In this document: positions 14,087 through 23,045 of the stretch, one piece after another | Layout: the number at the start of each line of letters is the position of its first letter | Position numbering within the stretch: the first letter of the stretch is position 1 | From: DATLFA01 sp039934635 | Lineage (GTDB): Bacteria; Actinomycetota; Acidimicrobiia; Acidimicrobiales; WLNW01 | Direction: 5' to 3' | Assembly (NCBI GenBank): GCA_039934635.1 | Contig: JBDTLT010000014.1 | Span: 1 to 55,999, forward strand | DNA length: 55,999 bases | Notes under the pieces: generated by a model | What the model saw: the letters and a program-made list of their open reading frames with translations, nothing else | Told to the model about the DNA's origin: nothing | Databases searched by the model: none | Position numbers and translations under genes: made by a program

Positions 14087-14902
14087 TCAGCTCTCTGCGT
14101 CGACGACCTCGTCGGCCCACACGAGCATCGACTGCAGGATGGGCGCGCCATAGCTCGTCACCATCGCGACGTCGAGCGCATCGCGACCGCGACCGATCAC
14201 CACTCGCCCCATGCGCGGCACGTTGTTACGCGGATCGAATGTCCACCAGCGGTCGCCGAGATAGGCCTCGAACCACGCGCAGAAGTCCATCGCCTCGTAG
14301 GGCGGTGGGATACCGATGTCGGGCAGGTAGCCGAACGTGTAGCGCGACGGAATGCTGAGCGCGCGGCACAACGTGAGACCCAGGTGAGCGAAGTCGCGGC
14401 ACACGCCCATCTGGCTGTCCCACACGTCGAGCGACGATGTGAGCGGATTGCTGCTGCCGATCTGGAACTGCACGTTGCCGTGCACCCAGTCGCACACTGC
14501 GGCAACTCGAGCCCAGCCGGGTTCGGTCGAGCCGAAGAGCTGCCACGCGCGGTCGCGCAAGACATCGGACGGGCAGAAACGGCTCGGCAGTAGGTAGACC
14601 AATGTGTCATCGGGCAGTGATTCGACGGGAATCTGGGGTGCGTTGACGTCCGCCTCGTCGTACACGTCCGGTACCTCGACCTGCGCGTCGTAGCGCACGA
14701 CGGTCTGGCCCGGAGGCAGTGTCAGTCGGTCGCAGATGTTGCCGTACGAGTCGTGGTACGAGCTGCGCGCCAACGCCGGCTTCGTCTCCCACGACTCCGA
14801 CACCAGGCGCTGCGCCGGCTCGGCCTGGGGCCGCACCTGCCATATGGAGGGTGTGGGCCCCGGCGTGTCGTAGTGGAACTCGCAACCGACTCGAACGCGC
14901 AT
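14087..14902 (-). CDS. transglutaminase-like protein with Cys in place of catalytic His
   Basis: A 271-residue transglutaminase/protease-like protein. N-terminal beta region MRVRVGCEFHYDTPGPTPSIWQVRP, then the catalytic core with C168 in SQMGVCRDFAHL and D223 in WWTFDPRNN. The position where the catalytic His is expected, in the DFxAWFEAYLG segment, is C208 (codon TGC). The end GRGRDALDVAMVTSYG is typical of this subgroup. ATG 14902 overlaps the stop of the upstream transglutaminase gene by one base (TGATG). It is the last gene of the operon. Either the subgroup tolerates a substitution here or the protein lacks normal catalysis. Confidence 0.85.
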   Translation of the reverse strand: MRVRVGCEFHYDTPGPTPSIWQVRPQAEPAQRLVSESWETKPALARSSYHDSYGNICDRLTLPPGQTVVRYDAQVEVPDVYDEADVNAPQIPVESLPDDTLVYLLPSRFCPSDVLRDRAWQLFGSTEPGWARVAAVCDWVHGNVQFQIGSSNPLTSSLDVWDSQMGVCRDFAHLGLTLCRALSIPSRYTFGYLPDIGIPPPYEAMDFCAWFEAYLGDRWWTFDPRNNVPRMGRVVIGRGRDALDVAMVTSYGAPILQSMLVWADEVVDAES

Positions 14903-15789
14903 CAGACAGTCCCGTCGATGTGTGTCACATCGACAGAGACATGCAACTTGTTCATCTTGCTCCTCGTGTAGATGACGCCCTTTAGCGGCGACACATCTCC
15001 ATAGTCGCGACCACATGCAGTGGTTACGTAGCGATCGGAGACGAACCGATTGTTGGTCGGATCGACGTCTACCCAGCCCGCATCGGGCACAAACACCGAT
15101 GCCCACGCGTGCGACACGTCAGCACCGACGAGTCGTTCTTTGCCGGGAGGAGGCAACGTTTCGAGGTAGCCACTCACGTACCGCCCGGCGAGGCCGACGG
15201 ACCGCAAGCAACCAACAGTCAGATGAGCAAAATCTTGACAGACACCGGTACGACATTCGAGAAGTTCGTTCAGAGTCGTACGTACCGACGTCGAGCCCGG
15301 CTTGTACGCGAAGTCGTGGTGAATGCGCGAATTGAGCTCGGTGAGCGCGTCGGTGAGCGATCGCCCCCACGTGAACGACTCGGCCGCGTACGCAGCAACC
15401 GCCGGAGAAACCTCGACCTTGGGCGAGTCGAGGAGGAACTCGCGGGCGTCGAACGCGTCGTCGGCAGTGTCACTGCGCAGTCGATCGCGGATCGCTTCCC
15501 ATGGCTGATCGACGGGCAGCGGCAATGAACTCGGACGGCTGACGTCCACGGTGCTCTCGGCCGTCACGGTGAGCTGCGTATGCGGATCGAGCACGGCGAA
15601 GTAGGCGGCGCGGTTGCCGTAGAAGTCGACGCGCTCCCGATAGTCGTGCGGTGCCGGCTCGATGACCACGCGCGACGTGCGACAGACCTGCCCCGGTACG
15701 TCGCGCGGCAACAGGTACAACTCGCCGTAGCTCGCCGAGACCACGGACGAGTACCGGTATTCGGTTCGGTGTACGACGCGGTAGGTCAT
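14902..15789 (-). CDS. transglutaminase-like protein with intact catalytic triad
   Basis: A 295-residue protein with the N-terminal beta-strand domain (MTYRVVHRTEYRYSSVVSAS), then the papain-like core: C184 in CRTGVCQDFAHL, H227 in VSHAWASVFVP, D242 in GWVDVDPTNN. This is the COG1305 type usually encoded beside circularly permuted ATP-grasp and alpha-E proteins. Start ATG 15789 overlaps the upstream stop (ATGA). No signal peptide is seen, so it probably acts in the cytoplasm on a peptide or isopeptide bond, perhaps undoing what the ligases in the operon make; that role is inference. Confidence 0.9.
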   Translation of the reverse strand: MTYRVVHRTEYRYSSVVSASYGELYLLPRDVPGQVCRTSRVVIEPAPHDYRERVDFYGNRAAYFAVLDPHTQLTVTAESTVDVSRPSSLPLPVDQPWEAIRDRLRSDTADDAFDAREFLLDSPKVEVSPAVAAYAAESFTWGRSLTDALTELNSRIHHDFAYKPGSTSVRTTLNELLECRTGVCQDFAHLTVGCLRSVGLAGRYVSGYLETLPPPGKERLVGADVSHAWASVFVPDAGWVDVDPTNNRFVSDRYVTTACGRDYGDVSPLKGVIYTRSKMNKLHVSVDVTHIDGTV

Positions 15790-18371
15790 GACGAAGCGAG
15801 CAACGAGCTCTGCGGTAGCAGGTGGACAAATCGGTCGGCATCGATGGCGTCGGCCGTGCGGCAGAGCAACTCGAGCATGCGGGCCAGGAAGTCGTCGAGG
15901 TCGGGGCGCACGCCGCCGTCGCCGGGGCGGCTGAGCGCGGCGGTGTCCGCGAGTTGCAACGCGGTCGATGTCTCGAGCACCAACCGCTCCGGCTCACTCA
16001 GTGCCGCGCCGCGCCGCAGCTTTGGCATGAGGCGTACGTCGTTGGCGAGTTGGTCGAGTTGATAGGCGAGCGAGCGGGGATTGTCGACATCCATCATCAG
16101 GAGGTCGAGCAATGTTTCGAGTTGTGCGTGCGAGCGGTAGCGACGGCGGTAGGTGATGATGCTCTCGGCGGCGATGAGTACCGATTCGAGCAGCAAGCTG
16201 TCGGTGGCAGTGCTGCGTTCGACGGTCACCGTCGCGCGGAGAAGTGCGGTGAGCTGCAACCCGCGCTCGATGCGCCGACCGGCATCCATGAACCGCCATC
16301 CCGGATCGCGCACCATGCTCTCGGCCGCGAGTCCGGACAGCGCCAGCAGGTTCTGCATGATGCGACCCAACGTGAGTTGCACGACCATCGGATGCTCGGG
16401 GTCGGACATGCGGAGGTCGCGGATCTCGCGATCGAGTGTGCCCACCGCCAGCCACGTGTCGCTCGACAACTGGTCGCGCACGGCGTGGGCCGCGCCGAGC
16501 AGATGATGCACCGCGTGCGCCAAGGTGCCGGGGCGCGTCTCGTCGACCACCAGCGCGAAGAGTTCGGCGCCCGGCGCGGCAAGGCGATCGATTTCGCCGT
16601 CGCCGACGAAGCCGGGGTACGTGGAGCTGACGCGCGTGAGCGCGGCGAGCAGCACGCGCAAGCTTTCGGTGCCCGAGGGGTTGGCGCCACCTTGGAAATC
16701 GTTGCGCCGGTCGTGCACCGCGCGCAGCAGGCGAGCCATCGCTTCGGCCCGTTCGGCATAGCGGCCGAGCCAAAAGAGATTTTCCGCGGCACGCGACGAC
16801 ATGGACGCTTCGGGATCGATGGCGGCGACGGGCGGCCCGGCGGTCAACCAGAAGCCGGACAGCTTTTCGGGCTCGGACGCGAGCACCCAGGTGTCTTTGC
16901 TGATGGCACCGGCCTGGTTGGAGATGCGGACGCTGCTGCGCGGCGCCATGGCGTCGCCGTTCGATCCGGCGACGCGGGTCAGCCCGCCGGGCATCGCGGT
17001 GTACGAGTCGTTGCGCGCCACGGTGAACGCGCGCAACACGCTGCGCCGCGCTTCGAGCCCGTCCTTGCTCAGCGTGGGTGCCGATGCGAGCTCGACGGTT
17101 TCTTGCCCCACCCATTCGCCCGGGTGGGCTTCGATCTGCCGGCGAAGATCGTCTCGTTCGGTGTGGGTGAGCTCCCACGGAAACACCGACCGCGCGCCAG
17201 CACTGCGCGAGATGCGTTTGATCACCAATTCGTCGAGGTGGGCCAACACGTGACGGCGCCCGTCGTCATCGCCACACCACCATGTCGGAACCGAGGGCAG
17301 CAGCAGCTTTTCGCCGAGGAGGTGCTCGGCGAGACGGGGGAGATATGGCATCAGACCCGGATTTTCGAGAACACCGCTGCCGAGTGTGTTGACGATCGAC
17401 ACGCCGCCGACGCGGGCGGCTTCGACGAGCCCGGGCACCCCGAGCCGTGAGTCGCCGCGCAGCTCGAGCGGGTCGCAGAACCATGCATCGGTGCGGCGCA
17501 AGATCACATCGACGCGCTCGAGTCGACCGAGCGAGCGCAACCACACGCGGCCGTCGCGCACGGTGAGATCGGTCGACTCGACGAGCGTGTAGCCGAGGTA
17601 GGAGGCGAGATAGGCATGCTCGAACGCGGTCTCGCTCCACGGGCCGGGGCTCAACAACACGATGCGGGGATCGTCGGTGCCGGGCGGCGCCAACTCCTGC
17701 AACGACGCCCGCAGCATGCGGAAGAACGGTGCGAGCCGATGAACCTGTGAGTCGCGGTACAAGCTCGGCAAGACGCGCGAAACGACGAGGCGATTCTCGA
17801 GCGCGTACCCCGCGCCCGACGGGGACTGCGTATGGTCTGCCAGCACTGCGCAATTGCCGGCGCTGTCGCGGGCGAGGTCGACCGCGGTGGTGAACAACTG
17901 TTGGCTACCGGGCAGGCGGATCTGATCGCACGCCCGAAAGAATCCGGGATGGGAGAGCACCAGCTCGGCCGGGAGCAACCCTCGGCGCAGCAGCTGGCGC
18001 GGACCGTACAGATCGGTGAGCACGAGGTTGAGCAGCTCGGCTCGTTGGATCACACCGAGTTCGATGCCGACCCATTCGTCGCTGGCGAGCAGCACCGGTA
18101 CCGGATCGAGGCCCCACGGCGCGATCGTCGGCGCGGACGCGGTAATGGCCGGGTCGTCGCCGTAGATGTTGTACGTGACGCCGTCATCGTCGAGCAGTCG
18201 GTAGGCCTCGGAGCGCCGGTCGAGCAATTCGCGAAGGCCCAGCGTCTCGATGACGCGCCCGGCGTGCGCCCAGTGCTCACGCAGTCGCCCGTCGGCGGTG
18301 AACATCTCGTCGTACGCGCCGGCGAGCGGGCGATACGAAGCGAGGAGGTCAGGTGGGGGGCTGATGGTCAT
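15786..18371 (-). CDS. circularly permuted ATP-grasp ligase fused to alpha-E domain
   Basis: A protein of 861 residues. Residues 1 to about 480 form the circularly permuted ATP-grasp type 2 domain (old DUF404/DUF407): YNIYGDDPAIT, PGPWSETAFEHAYLASYLGY, NTLGSGVLENPGLMPYL, ELVIKRISRSAGARSVFP. Residues about 525-850 form the alpha-E domain (DUF403), starting SSRAAENLFWLGRYAERAEAMARLLR. The two are usually separate adjacent genes; here they are one polypeptide. ATP-grasp enzymes form amide bonds from a carboxylate and an amine via an acyl phosphate, and alpha-E is thought to support them. The start is 13 bp after the DUF2126 gene stop, and the end overlaps the next gene. Confidence 0.92.
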   Translation of the reverse strand: MTISPPPDLLASYRPLAGAYDEMFTADGRLREHWAHAGRVIETLGLRELLDRRSEAYRLLDDDGVTYNIYGDDPAITASAPTIAPWGLDPVPVLLASDEWVGIELGVIQRAELLNLVLTDLYGPRQLLRRGLLPAELVLSHPGFFRACDQIRLPGSQQLFTTAVDLARDSAGNCAVLADHTQSPSGAGYALENRLVVSRVLPSLYRDSQVHRLAPFFRMLRASLQELAPPGTDDPRIVLLSPGPWSETAFEHAYLASYLGYTLVESTDLTVRDGRVWLRSLGRLERVDVILRRTDAWFCDPLELRGDSRLGVPGLVEAARVGGVSIVNTLGSGVLENPGLMPYLPRLAEHLLGEKLLLPSVPTWWCGDDDGRRHVLAHLDELVIKRISRSAGARSVFPWELTHTERDDLRRQIEAHPGEWVGQETVELASAPTLSKDGLEARRSVLRAFTVARNDSYTAMPGGLTRVAGSNGDAMAPRSSVRISNQAGAISKDTWVLASEPEKLSGFWLTAGPPVAAIDPEASMSSRAAENLFWLGRYAERAEAMARLLRAVHDRRNDFQGGANPSGTESLRVLLAALTRVSSTYPGFVGDGEIDRLAAPGAELFALVVDETRPGTLAHAVHHLLGAAHAVRDQLSSDTWLAVGTLDREIRDLRMSDPEHPMVVQLTLGRIMQNLLALSGLAAESMVRDPGWRFMDAGRRIERGLQLTALLRATVTVERSTATDSLLLESVLIAAESIITYRRRYRSHAQLETLLDLLMMDVDNPRSLAYQLDQLANDVRLMPKLRRGAALSEPERLVLETSTALQLADTAALSRPGDGGVRPDLDDFLARMLELLCRTADAIDADRFVHLLPQSSLLASS

Positions 18372-18384
18372 GAGACGGCGGCTA

Positions 18385-21300
18385 TCAGCGCGACCGCGGC
18401 CCGGAAGTGCCCCGTGGCAACGGTATGCGCCGCAGATCCAGCGTCCGAGGGTACTCCAGGCTTTGGCCGCCGAGGTCCCCCGCGGCGGAGCTCATCGCGG
18501 TGAGCGCGCCGACATCGACCGGACCCGGCGTGTGCCCGGAGGCGGAAAAGCGGCTGGCCCGGCGCGCTTCGGCCTCGTTGGCGTTGACGGGGAATCGGTC
18601 ATAGGCACGGCCGCCGGGGTGACTCACGTGATAGGTGCAACCACCGAGCGAGCGGCTGCTCCACCGGTCGACGAGATCGAAGACGAGCGGGACATGCACG
18701 CCGATCGTGGGGTGCAGCGCCGACGGCGCGCTCCACGCTCGAAAGCGCACTCCGGCGACGTAGCTCCCCGGGGTGCCGGTCGAGTGCAGCGGGACCGGTG
18801 CGCCGTTGCACGTAACCACGTAGCGGTCCGCCGTGAGACCGTCGACGCGCACTTGGAGCCGTTCGATCGACGAATCGACATAGCGCGCCGTGCCCGTCGA
18901 TGTCACCTCTTCGCCGAGTACCGACCATGGCTCGATCGCGGCGCGCAATTCGAATGCAACTCCTGCGACATCCACGGTGCCGATGCGAGGGAAGCGGAAC
19001 TCAAAAAACGGCTCGAGCCACGCGAGGTCGAACGCGAAGCCATGACGGTTGAGATCGTCGACCACTTCCGCGATGTCGGCCATCGCGAACCACGGCAGAA
19101 GAAAACGGTCGTGCAGCTCGGTGCCCCAGCGCACGAGCGAGCCTGTGTAGGGGTGCGCCCAAAAGCGCGCGACGAGTGCGCGCACCAACAGATTTTGCAC
19201 GAGCGCCATGCGCGGATGCGGCGGCATCTCGAAGCCGCGCAACTCGAGCAGACCGAGGCGACCGCGTTCGGAGTCCGGGCTGAACAACTTATCGATGCAC
19301 AATTCGGACCGGTGCGTGTTGCCCGTGACGTCGACGAGCAGATGACGGAAGATGCGATCGACGAGCCAGGGCGGAGTGGCGGTCTCGGGATGCTCCGCGG
19401 CCCATCGGTCGAGTTCGGCGAATGCGATCTCGAGTTCGTAGAGGCGTTCGTGGCGACCTTCGTCCACGCGCGGTGCTTGGCTCGTAGGCCCGATGAAACG
19501 TCCGGCGAAGAGATACGACAGCGAAGGGTGGTGCTGCCAGAACGTGATGATGCTGCGCAAAAGATCCGCGCGGCGCAACAGCGGGCTGTCGGCCGGCGTC
19601 GGTCCGCCGAGGGTCAGATGGTTGCCGCCGCCGGTGCCGGCATGGGTGCCATCGAGATGGAACGTTTCGGTGCCGAGACGCGTCGCGCGCGCGTCGGCGT
19701 GCACACCGGTGGTGATGTCGACGAGTTCGGTCCACGACGAGGCCGGGTGGATGTTGACCTCGAGTACCCCGGGGTCGGGCGTGACGACGAGCTTCACGAG
19801 CCGAGGATCGTTGGGCGGCAAGTAGCCCTCGATGACGATCGGCCGGCCGATCGCGGCGGCGGCCTGCTCGACGACCTCGATGAGATCGACGGCGTGTTCG
19901 AGATGCTCGACCGGAGGCAGGAACACGAACAGCTTCCCGTTGCGGGCCTCGACACAGAGAGCGCCGCGCGGCACCTCTTCGGGCTTGGCCTCTTTCGCCT
20001 TCGAGCGACGGCGCGAACGGGCGGAGCCGGGCCGATCGAGCGGCGCATGCTCCTCGAACGGTGACACTTCGGGCTCTGGTGGTGGGGGCGGCCGCCAGGT
20101 GAGCGCGTCGAGCGGTAAGCGCAGGCCCATGGGCGAGTCGCCCGGGACCAGTGCGAGCGTGCCTCGGCGCAGCGTCCAGCGCGTGGTCCCCCAACGCGGG
20201 CGGTCGCCGGCGGCGCTCTTCGTCGCCGTTTCGACTGGATGCAACGGCACGACCCAACCCGTGGGCGCGCCGCGTCCGCGCTCGTCGAGGTCGGCGAGCC
20301 GCGCGAGGCGAGCGTCGCTCGTGGCGAGCGCGTCGTCGGTGACGGCGATGTCGACAGCGGGTGGGTCGCCGGCGGGGAGGCTCGCTTCGATGAGCAGTCG
20401 GTGCAGGGGGTCTTCGTACGCGGGCAGGCAACACTCATCGGGCAGGCCGAGCGACGCCGCGATCGAACGGATCAGCAGCTCGGCATCGTCGGCTTCGCGG
20501 ACGTCGATGACCACTTCGTCGGCCGACTCATCGCCCGCGAGGACATGCTCGGCGAGTAGCGCACGGTCGTTCCACAGTGCCTCGCCGTCCGCGCGCCACA
20601 ACAGCGCGATCTGCCAGCGCGGCAGGGGCTCGCCGGGATACCACCGGCCTTGCCCGTAGTGCAGAACCCCACCGGTCGCGAAGCGATCGAGTAGGCGCCG
20701 CGCAATTGCCTCGGCCTTCGCCCGTTTGTCCGCGCCGTCGGCAGCGGTCGTCCATTCGGCGCCGTCCATGTCGTCGACCGATACGAACGTGGGCTCGCCG
20801 CCTACGGTGAGCCGTACGTCGCCATCCGCGAGCGCCTTGTCGACTTCGCGGCCGAGCGCGTCGATGCCCATCCACTGATCGTCCGAATAGGGCAGCGTGA
20901 CGCGCGGTGGACCGACGAGGCGAGTGACGGTGTTGGAGAACTCGAACGTGACGTTGCACGGATCGGTCGCGCCGGTGATCGGAGCCGCGCTCGACGGGTG
21001 CGGGGAGCAGACGAGAGGAAGATGACCTTCGCCGGCCAGTAGGCCTGATGTGGGATCGAGACCGATCCAACCGGCACCTGGGATGTACGCCTCGGCCCAC
21101 GCGTGCAGATCGGTGAAGTCAGCGGTTGGGCCTGACGGTCCATCGAGGGCCGCCTCGTCGGCTCGCAGCTGTACGAGGTAACCCGACACGAAGCGCGCCG
21201 CGAGCCCGACGCGGCGCAAGATGTGCACGAGTAGCCACGCGCTGTCGCGACATGACCCGAGCTTGTTCGCGAGCGTCTCGTCGGGCGTTTGCACGCCCGG

Positions 21301-21813
21301 TTCCATACGCGTCGTGTACTCGACCGAACGAAACACGCGCTGGTTGACCTCGACGAGGAAGTCGACGATGGTCGGGCCGTCGGCGCTCGTCACGGACGCT
21401 CGTTCGACATCCCATGTCGCGAGCCACTCGGCGAGCAGCGGCGTGGGCGCTTCGTCGGAGAAGTACGGCGCCAACTCGCGCCGCAACGTGTCGTCGTAGG
21501 TGAACGGGAAGTGCGCCGCCGATTCTTCGACGAAGAAGTCGAACGGATTGATGACCGCGAGATCGGCGACGAGGTCGACGACAACGGTGAGCTCGCGAGC
21601 GGGCTCGGGAAAAACGAGGCGGGCCAGATGGTTGCCGAAAGGATCTTGTTGCCAGTTGATGAAGTGCTCGTGGGGCGTGACCGTCATCGAGTACGCGAGG
21701 ATCGGGGTGCGGCAGTGCGGTGCCGGGCGCAGCCGAACGACGTGCGGTGAGAGCGCCACCGCTCGGTCGAAGCGGTAGGTCATGCGGTGTTCGAGCGCGA
21801 CTCGGATGCTCAT
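18385..21813 (-). CDS. transglutaminase fused to DUF2126 putative amidoligase
   Basis: A protein of 1142 residues. Residues 1-260 are a complete transglutaminase unit: N-terminal beta region, C188 in NKLGSCRDSAWLL, H237 in TDLHAWAEAYIPG, D253 in WIGLDPTSG. The remainder is DUF2126, which Pfam describes as a putative amidoligase related to glutamine-synthetase-like COOH-NH2 ligases; recognisable stretches are RLTVGGEPTFVSVDD, YGQGRWYPGEPLPRW, GTHAGTGGGNHLTLGG and RFPRIGTVDVAG. First gene of the five-domain operon running to 14087. Comparative genomics has proposed that such clusters ligate and trim peptide-like tags or metabolites; no member is well characterised. Confidence 0.92.
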   Translation of the reverse strand: MSIRVALEHRMTYRFDRAVALSPHVVRLRPAPHCRTPILAYSMTVTPHEHFINWQQDPFGNHLARLVFPEPARELTVVVDLVADLAVINPFDFFVEESAAHFPFTYDDTLRRELAPYFSDEAPTPLLAEWLATWDVERASVTSADGPTIVDFLVEVNQRVFRSVEYTTRMEPGVQTPDETLANKLGSCRDSAWLLVHILRRVGLAARFVSGYLVQLRADEAALDGPSGPTADFTDLHAWAEAYIPGAGWIGLDPTSGLLAGEGHLPLVCSPHPSSAAPITGATDPCNVTFEFSNTVTRLVGPPRVTLPYSDDQWMGIDALGREVDKALADGDVRLTVGGEPTFVSVDDMDGAEWTTAADGADKRAKAEAIARRLLDRFATGGVLHYGQGRWYPGEPLPRWQIALLWRADGEALWNDRALLAEHVLAGDESADEVVIDVREADDAELLIRSIAASLGLPDECCLPAYEDPLHRLLIEASLPAGDPPAVDIAVTDDALATSDARLARLADLDERGRGAPTGWVVPLHPVETATKSAAGDRPRWGTTRWTLRRGTLALVPGDSPMGLRLPLDALTWRPPPPPEPEVSPFEEHAPLDRPGSARSRRRSKAKEAKPEEVPRGALCVEARNGKLFVFLPPVEHLEHAVDLIEVVEQAAAAIGRPIVIEGYLPPNDPRLVKLVVTPDPGVLEVNIHPASSWTELVDITTGVHADARATRLGTETFHLDGTHAGTGGGNHLTLGGPTPADSPLLRRADLLRSIITFWQHHPSLSYLFAGRFIGPTSQAPRVDEGRHERLYELEIAFAELDRWAAEHPETATPPWLVDRIFRHLLVDVTGNTHRSELCIDKLFSPDSERGRLGLLELRGFEMPPHPRMALVQNLLVRALVARFWAHPYTGSLVRWGTELHDRFLLPWFAMADIAEVVDDLNRHGFAFDLAWLEPFFEFRFPRIGTVDVAGVAFELRAAIEPWSVLGEEVTSTGTARYVDSSIERLQVRVDGLTADRYVVTCNGAPVPLHSTGTPGSYVAGVRFRAWSAPSALHPTIGVHVPLVFDLVDRWSSRSLGGCTYHVSHPGGRAYDRFPVNANEAEARRASRFSASGHTPGPVDVGALTAMSSAAGDLGGQSLEYPRTLDLRRIPLPRGTSGPRSR

Positions 21814-21994
21814 GTCGAGGCGCGGGCGTTCGGCGGCATCCCCCCATTGACTATCGCGATCTCGCGGCGGATGCGCGCCGGGCGCGTTACGGCCCGATGA
21901 ATTCGCTGATCAGCGCCCGCCGGGGTGCCCGCGGGAACACGTACTCTTGGCTCGCGTCGGCCGACACACGGTCCAACCGGTACTCGCCGACGCG

Positions 21995-22000
21995 TAAGAT
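21995..22000 (+). promoter_or_regulatory. candidate -10 box of leaderless rsgA promoter
   Basis: TAAGAT lies 8 nt before the GTG at 22009, and no Shine-Dalgarno is found in between. The arrangement fits a leaderless transcript. No clear -35 element is seen. Confidence 0.35.
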
Positions 22001-22008
22001 CGGCGATC

Positions 22009-23034
22009 GTGAACGAGGACGAGCCCCTCGCCGCCGTTGGCTGGAACGACCGCTTCGCCGCGTTGTTCTCCTCGGCCGCCACGGTCGGTTGCCAGCCGGG
22101 GCGCGTTCTGCGCCATGACCGTGGCGCATTCTTGATTGCGACGCGCGAGGGAGTGCTGCATCTGCCGGCCCGCCGATCGGTGGACGCGCTGACCGTCGGG
22201 GACTGGGTCGTGGTCGAGGACGGCGCGATCAGTGGCGTGCTCACGCGCTCGTCGCTGCTGCGCCGCAAGGACCCCGCGGGCGGTGAGCAACTGCTGGCGG
22301 CCAACGTCGATGTGGTCGCCATGGTGTTCGGCGCGGATAGGCCGCTCAAAGCCGGTCGCCTGTACCGCACCCGTACCCAGATCTGGGATGCAGGCTCGAC
22401 GCCGCTGGTCGTACTCACGAAGACTGACCTACTCGATGACGTCGATCCGGTACTGGCGCGGGTCCACGACATCGATCCGTTGCTCGATGTGGAGGCCGTG
22501 TGTTCCTTCACGGGCAATGGCCTCGAGGCCCTGCGCAAATCCATAGCCGACCGGACACTCGTTCTGATCGGCGAATCGGGCGCAGGAAAGTCGACGTTGG
22601 TGAATGCGCTCGTCGGCGCGGACCTCGCCTCGGTGTCGGCGGTGCGCACAACCGACCATCGAGGCCGGCACACGACGACGTCACGGGAACTACATCTGCT
22701 GCCAGGCGGCGGCGTGTTGATCGATACTCCCGGATTACGCGAGGTCGGTCTGTGGGCCGAAGAGTCAGCGGTCGACGCAACCTTTCCCGAGATCGAAGAG
22801 TTGTCGGAATCGTGCCAATTCCGGGACTGTTCGCACGGACCCGAGCCGGGCTGCGCGGTCACCGAGGCGGTAGTCGCCGGCCACCTCAACCGCGAGCGCT
22901 ACGAGGCGTGGTTGTCACTTCGTCGTGAGGCCGCGTCGGCCGCGCGGCGAGCGGATGACCATGCGCGGCGCGCGTACGAGCGCCAGTTCGGGCGAGCGGT
23001 GAAGGACGCCTTGCGCATCAAAAGAATTCGCTGA
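22009..23034 (+). CDS. rsgA: ribosome small-subunit-dependent GTPase A
   Basis: A 341-residue RsgA/YjeQ protein, a late 30S maturation GTPase. Seen in order: an OB-fold region with VGCQPGRVLRHDRGAFLI, then circularly permuted GTPase motifs with G4 (LTKTDLLDD) before G1 (GESGAGKSTLVNALVG), G3 (IDTPGLREVGLW), and a zinc knuckle region CQFRDCSHGPEPGC. A basic helical tail (KDALRIKRIR) ends the protein. GTG 22009 is chosen because upstream in-frame sequence is Arg-rich and looks non-coding. The gene is divergent from the amidoligase operon (195-bp spacer) and convergent with the VWA operon (11 bp between stops). Confidence 0.93.
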   Translation: MNEDEPLAAVGWNDRFAALFSSAATVGCQPGRVLRHDRGAFLIATREGVLHLPARRSVDALTVGDWVVVEDGAISGVLTRSSLLRRKDPAGGEQLLAANVDVVAMVFGADRPLKAGRLYRTRTQIWDAGSTPLVVLTKTDLLDDVDPVLARVHDIDPLLDVEAVCSFTGNGLEALRKSIADRTLVLIGESGAGKSTLVNALVGADLASVSAVRTTDHRGRHTTTSRELHLLPGGGVLIDTPGLREVGLWAEESAVDATFPEIEELSESCQFRDCSHGPEPGCAVTEAVVAGHLNRERYEAWLSLRREAASAARRADDHARRAYERQFGRAVKDALRIKRIR

Positions 23035-23045
23035 AAGCAGCGCCG

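Noticed and set aside
15822..17450. Plus-strand open frame of 542 codons opposite the ATP-grasp/alpha-E gene
   Set aside because: It is the mirror of a well-conserved minus-strand protein and has no start signal or domain.
18250..20064. Plus-strand open frame of 604 codons opposite the DUF2126 gene
   Set aside because: Same reason: it crosses the boundary of two real minus-strand genes and has low-complexity composition.
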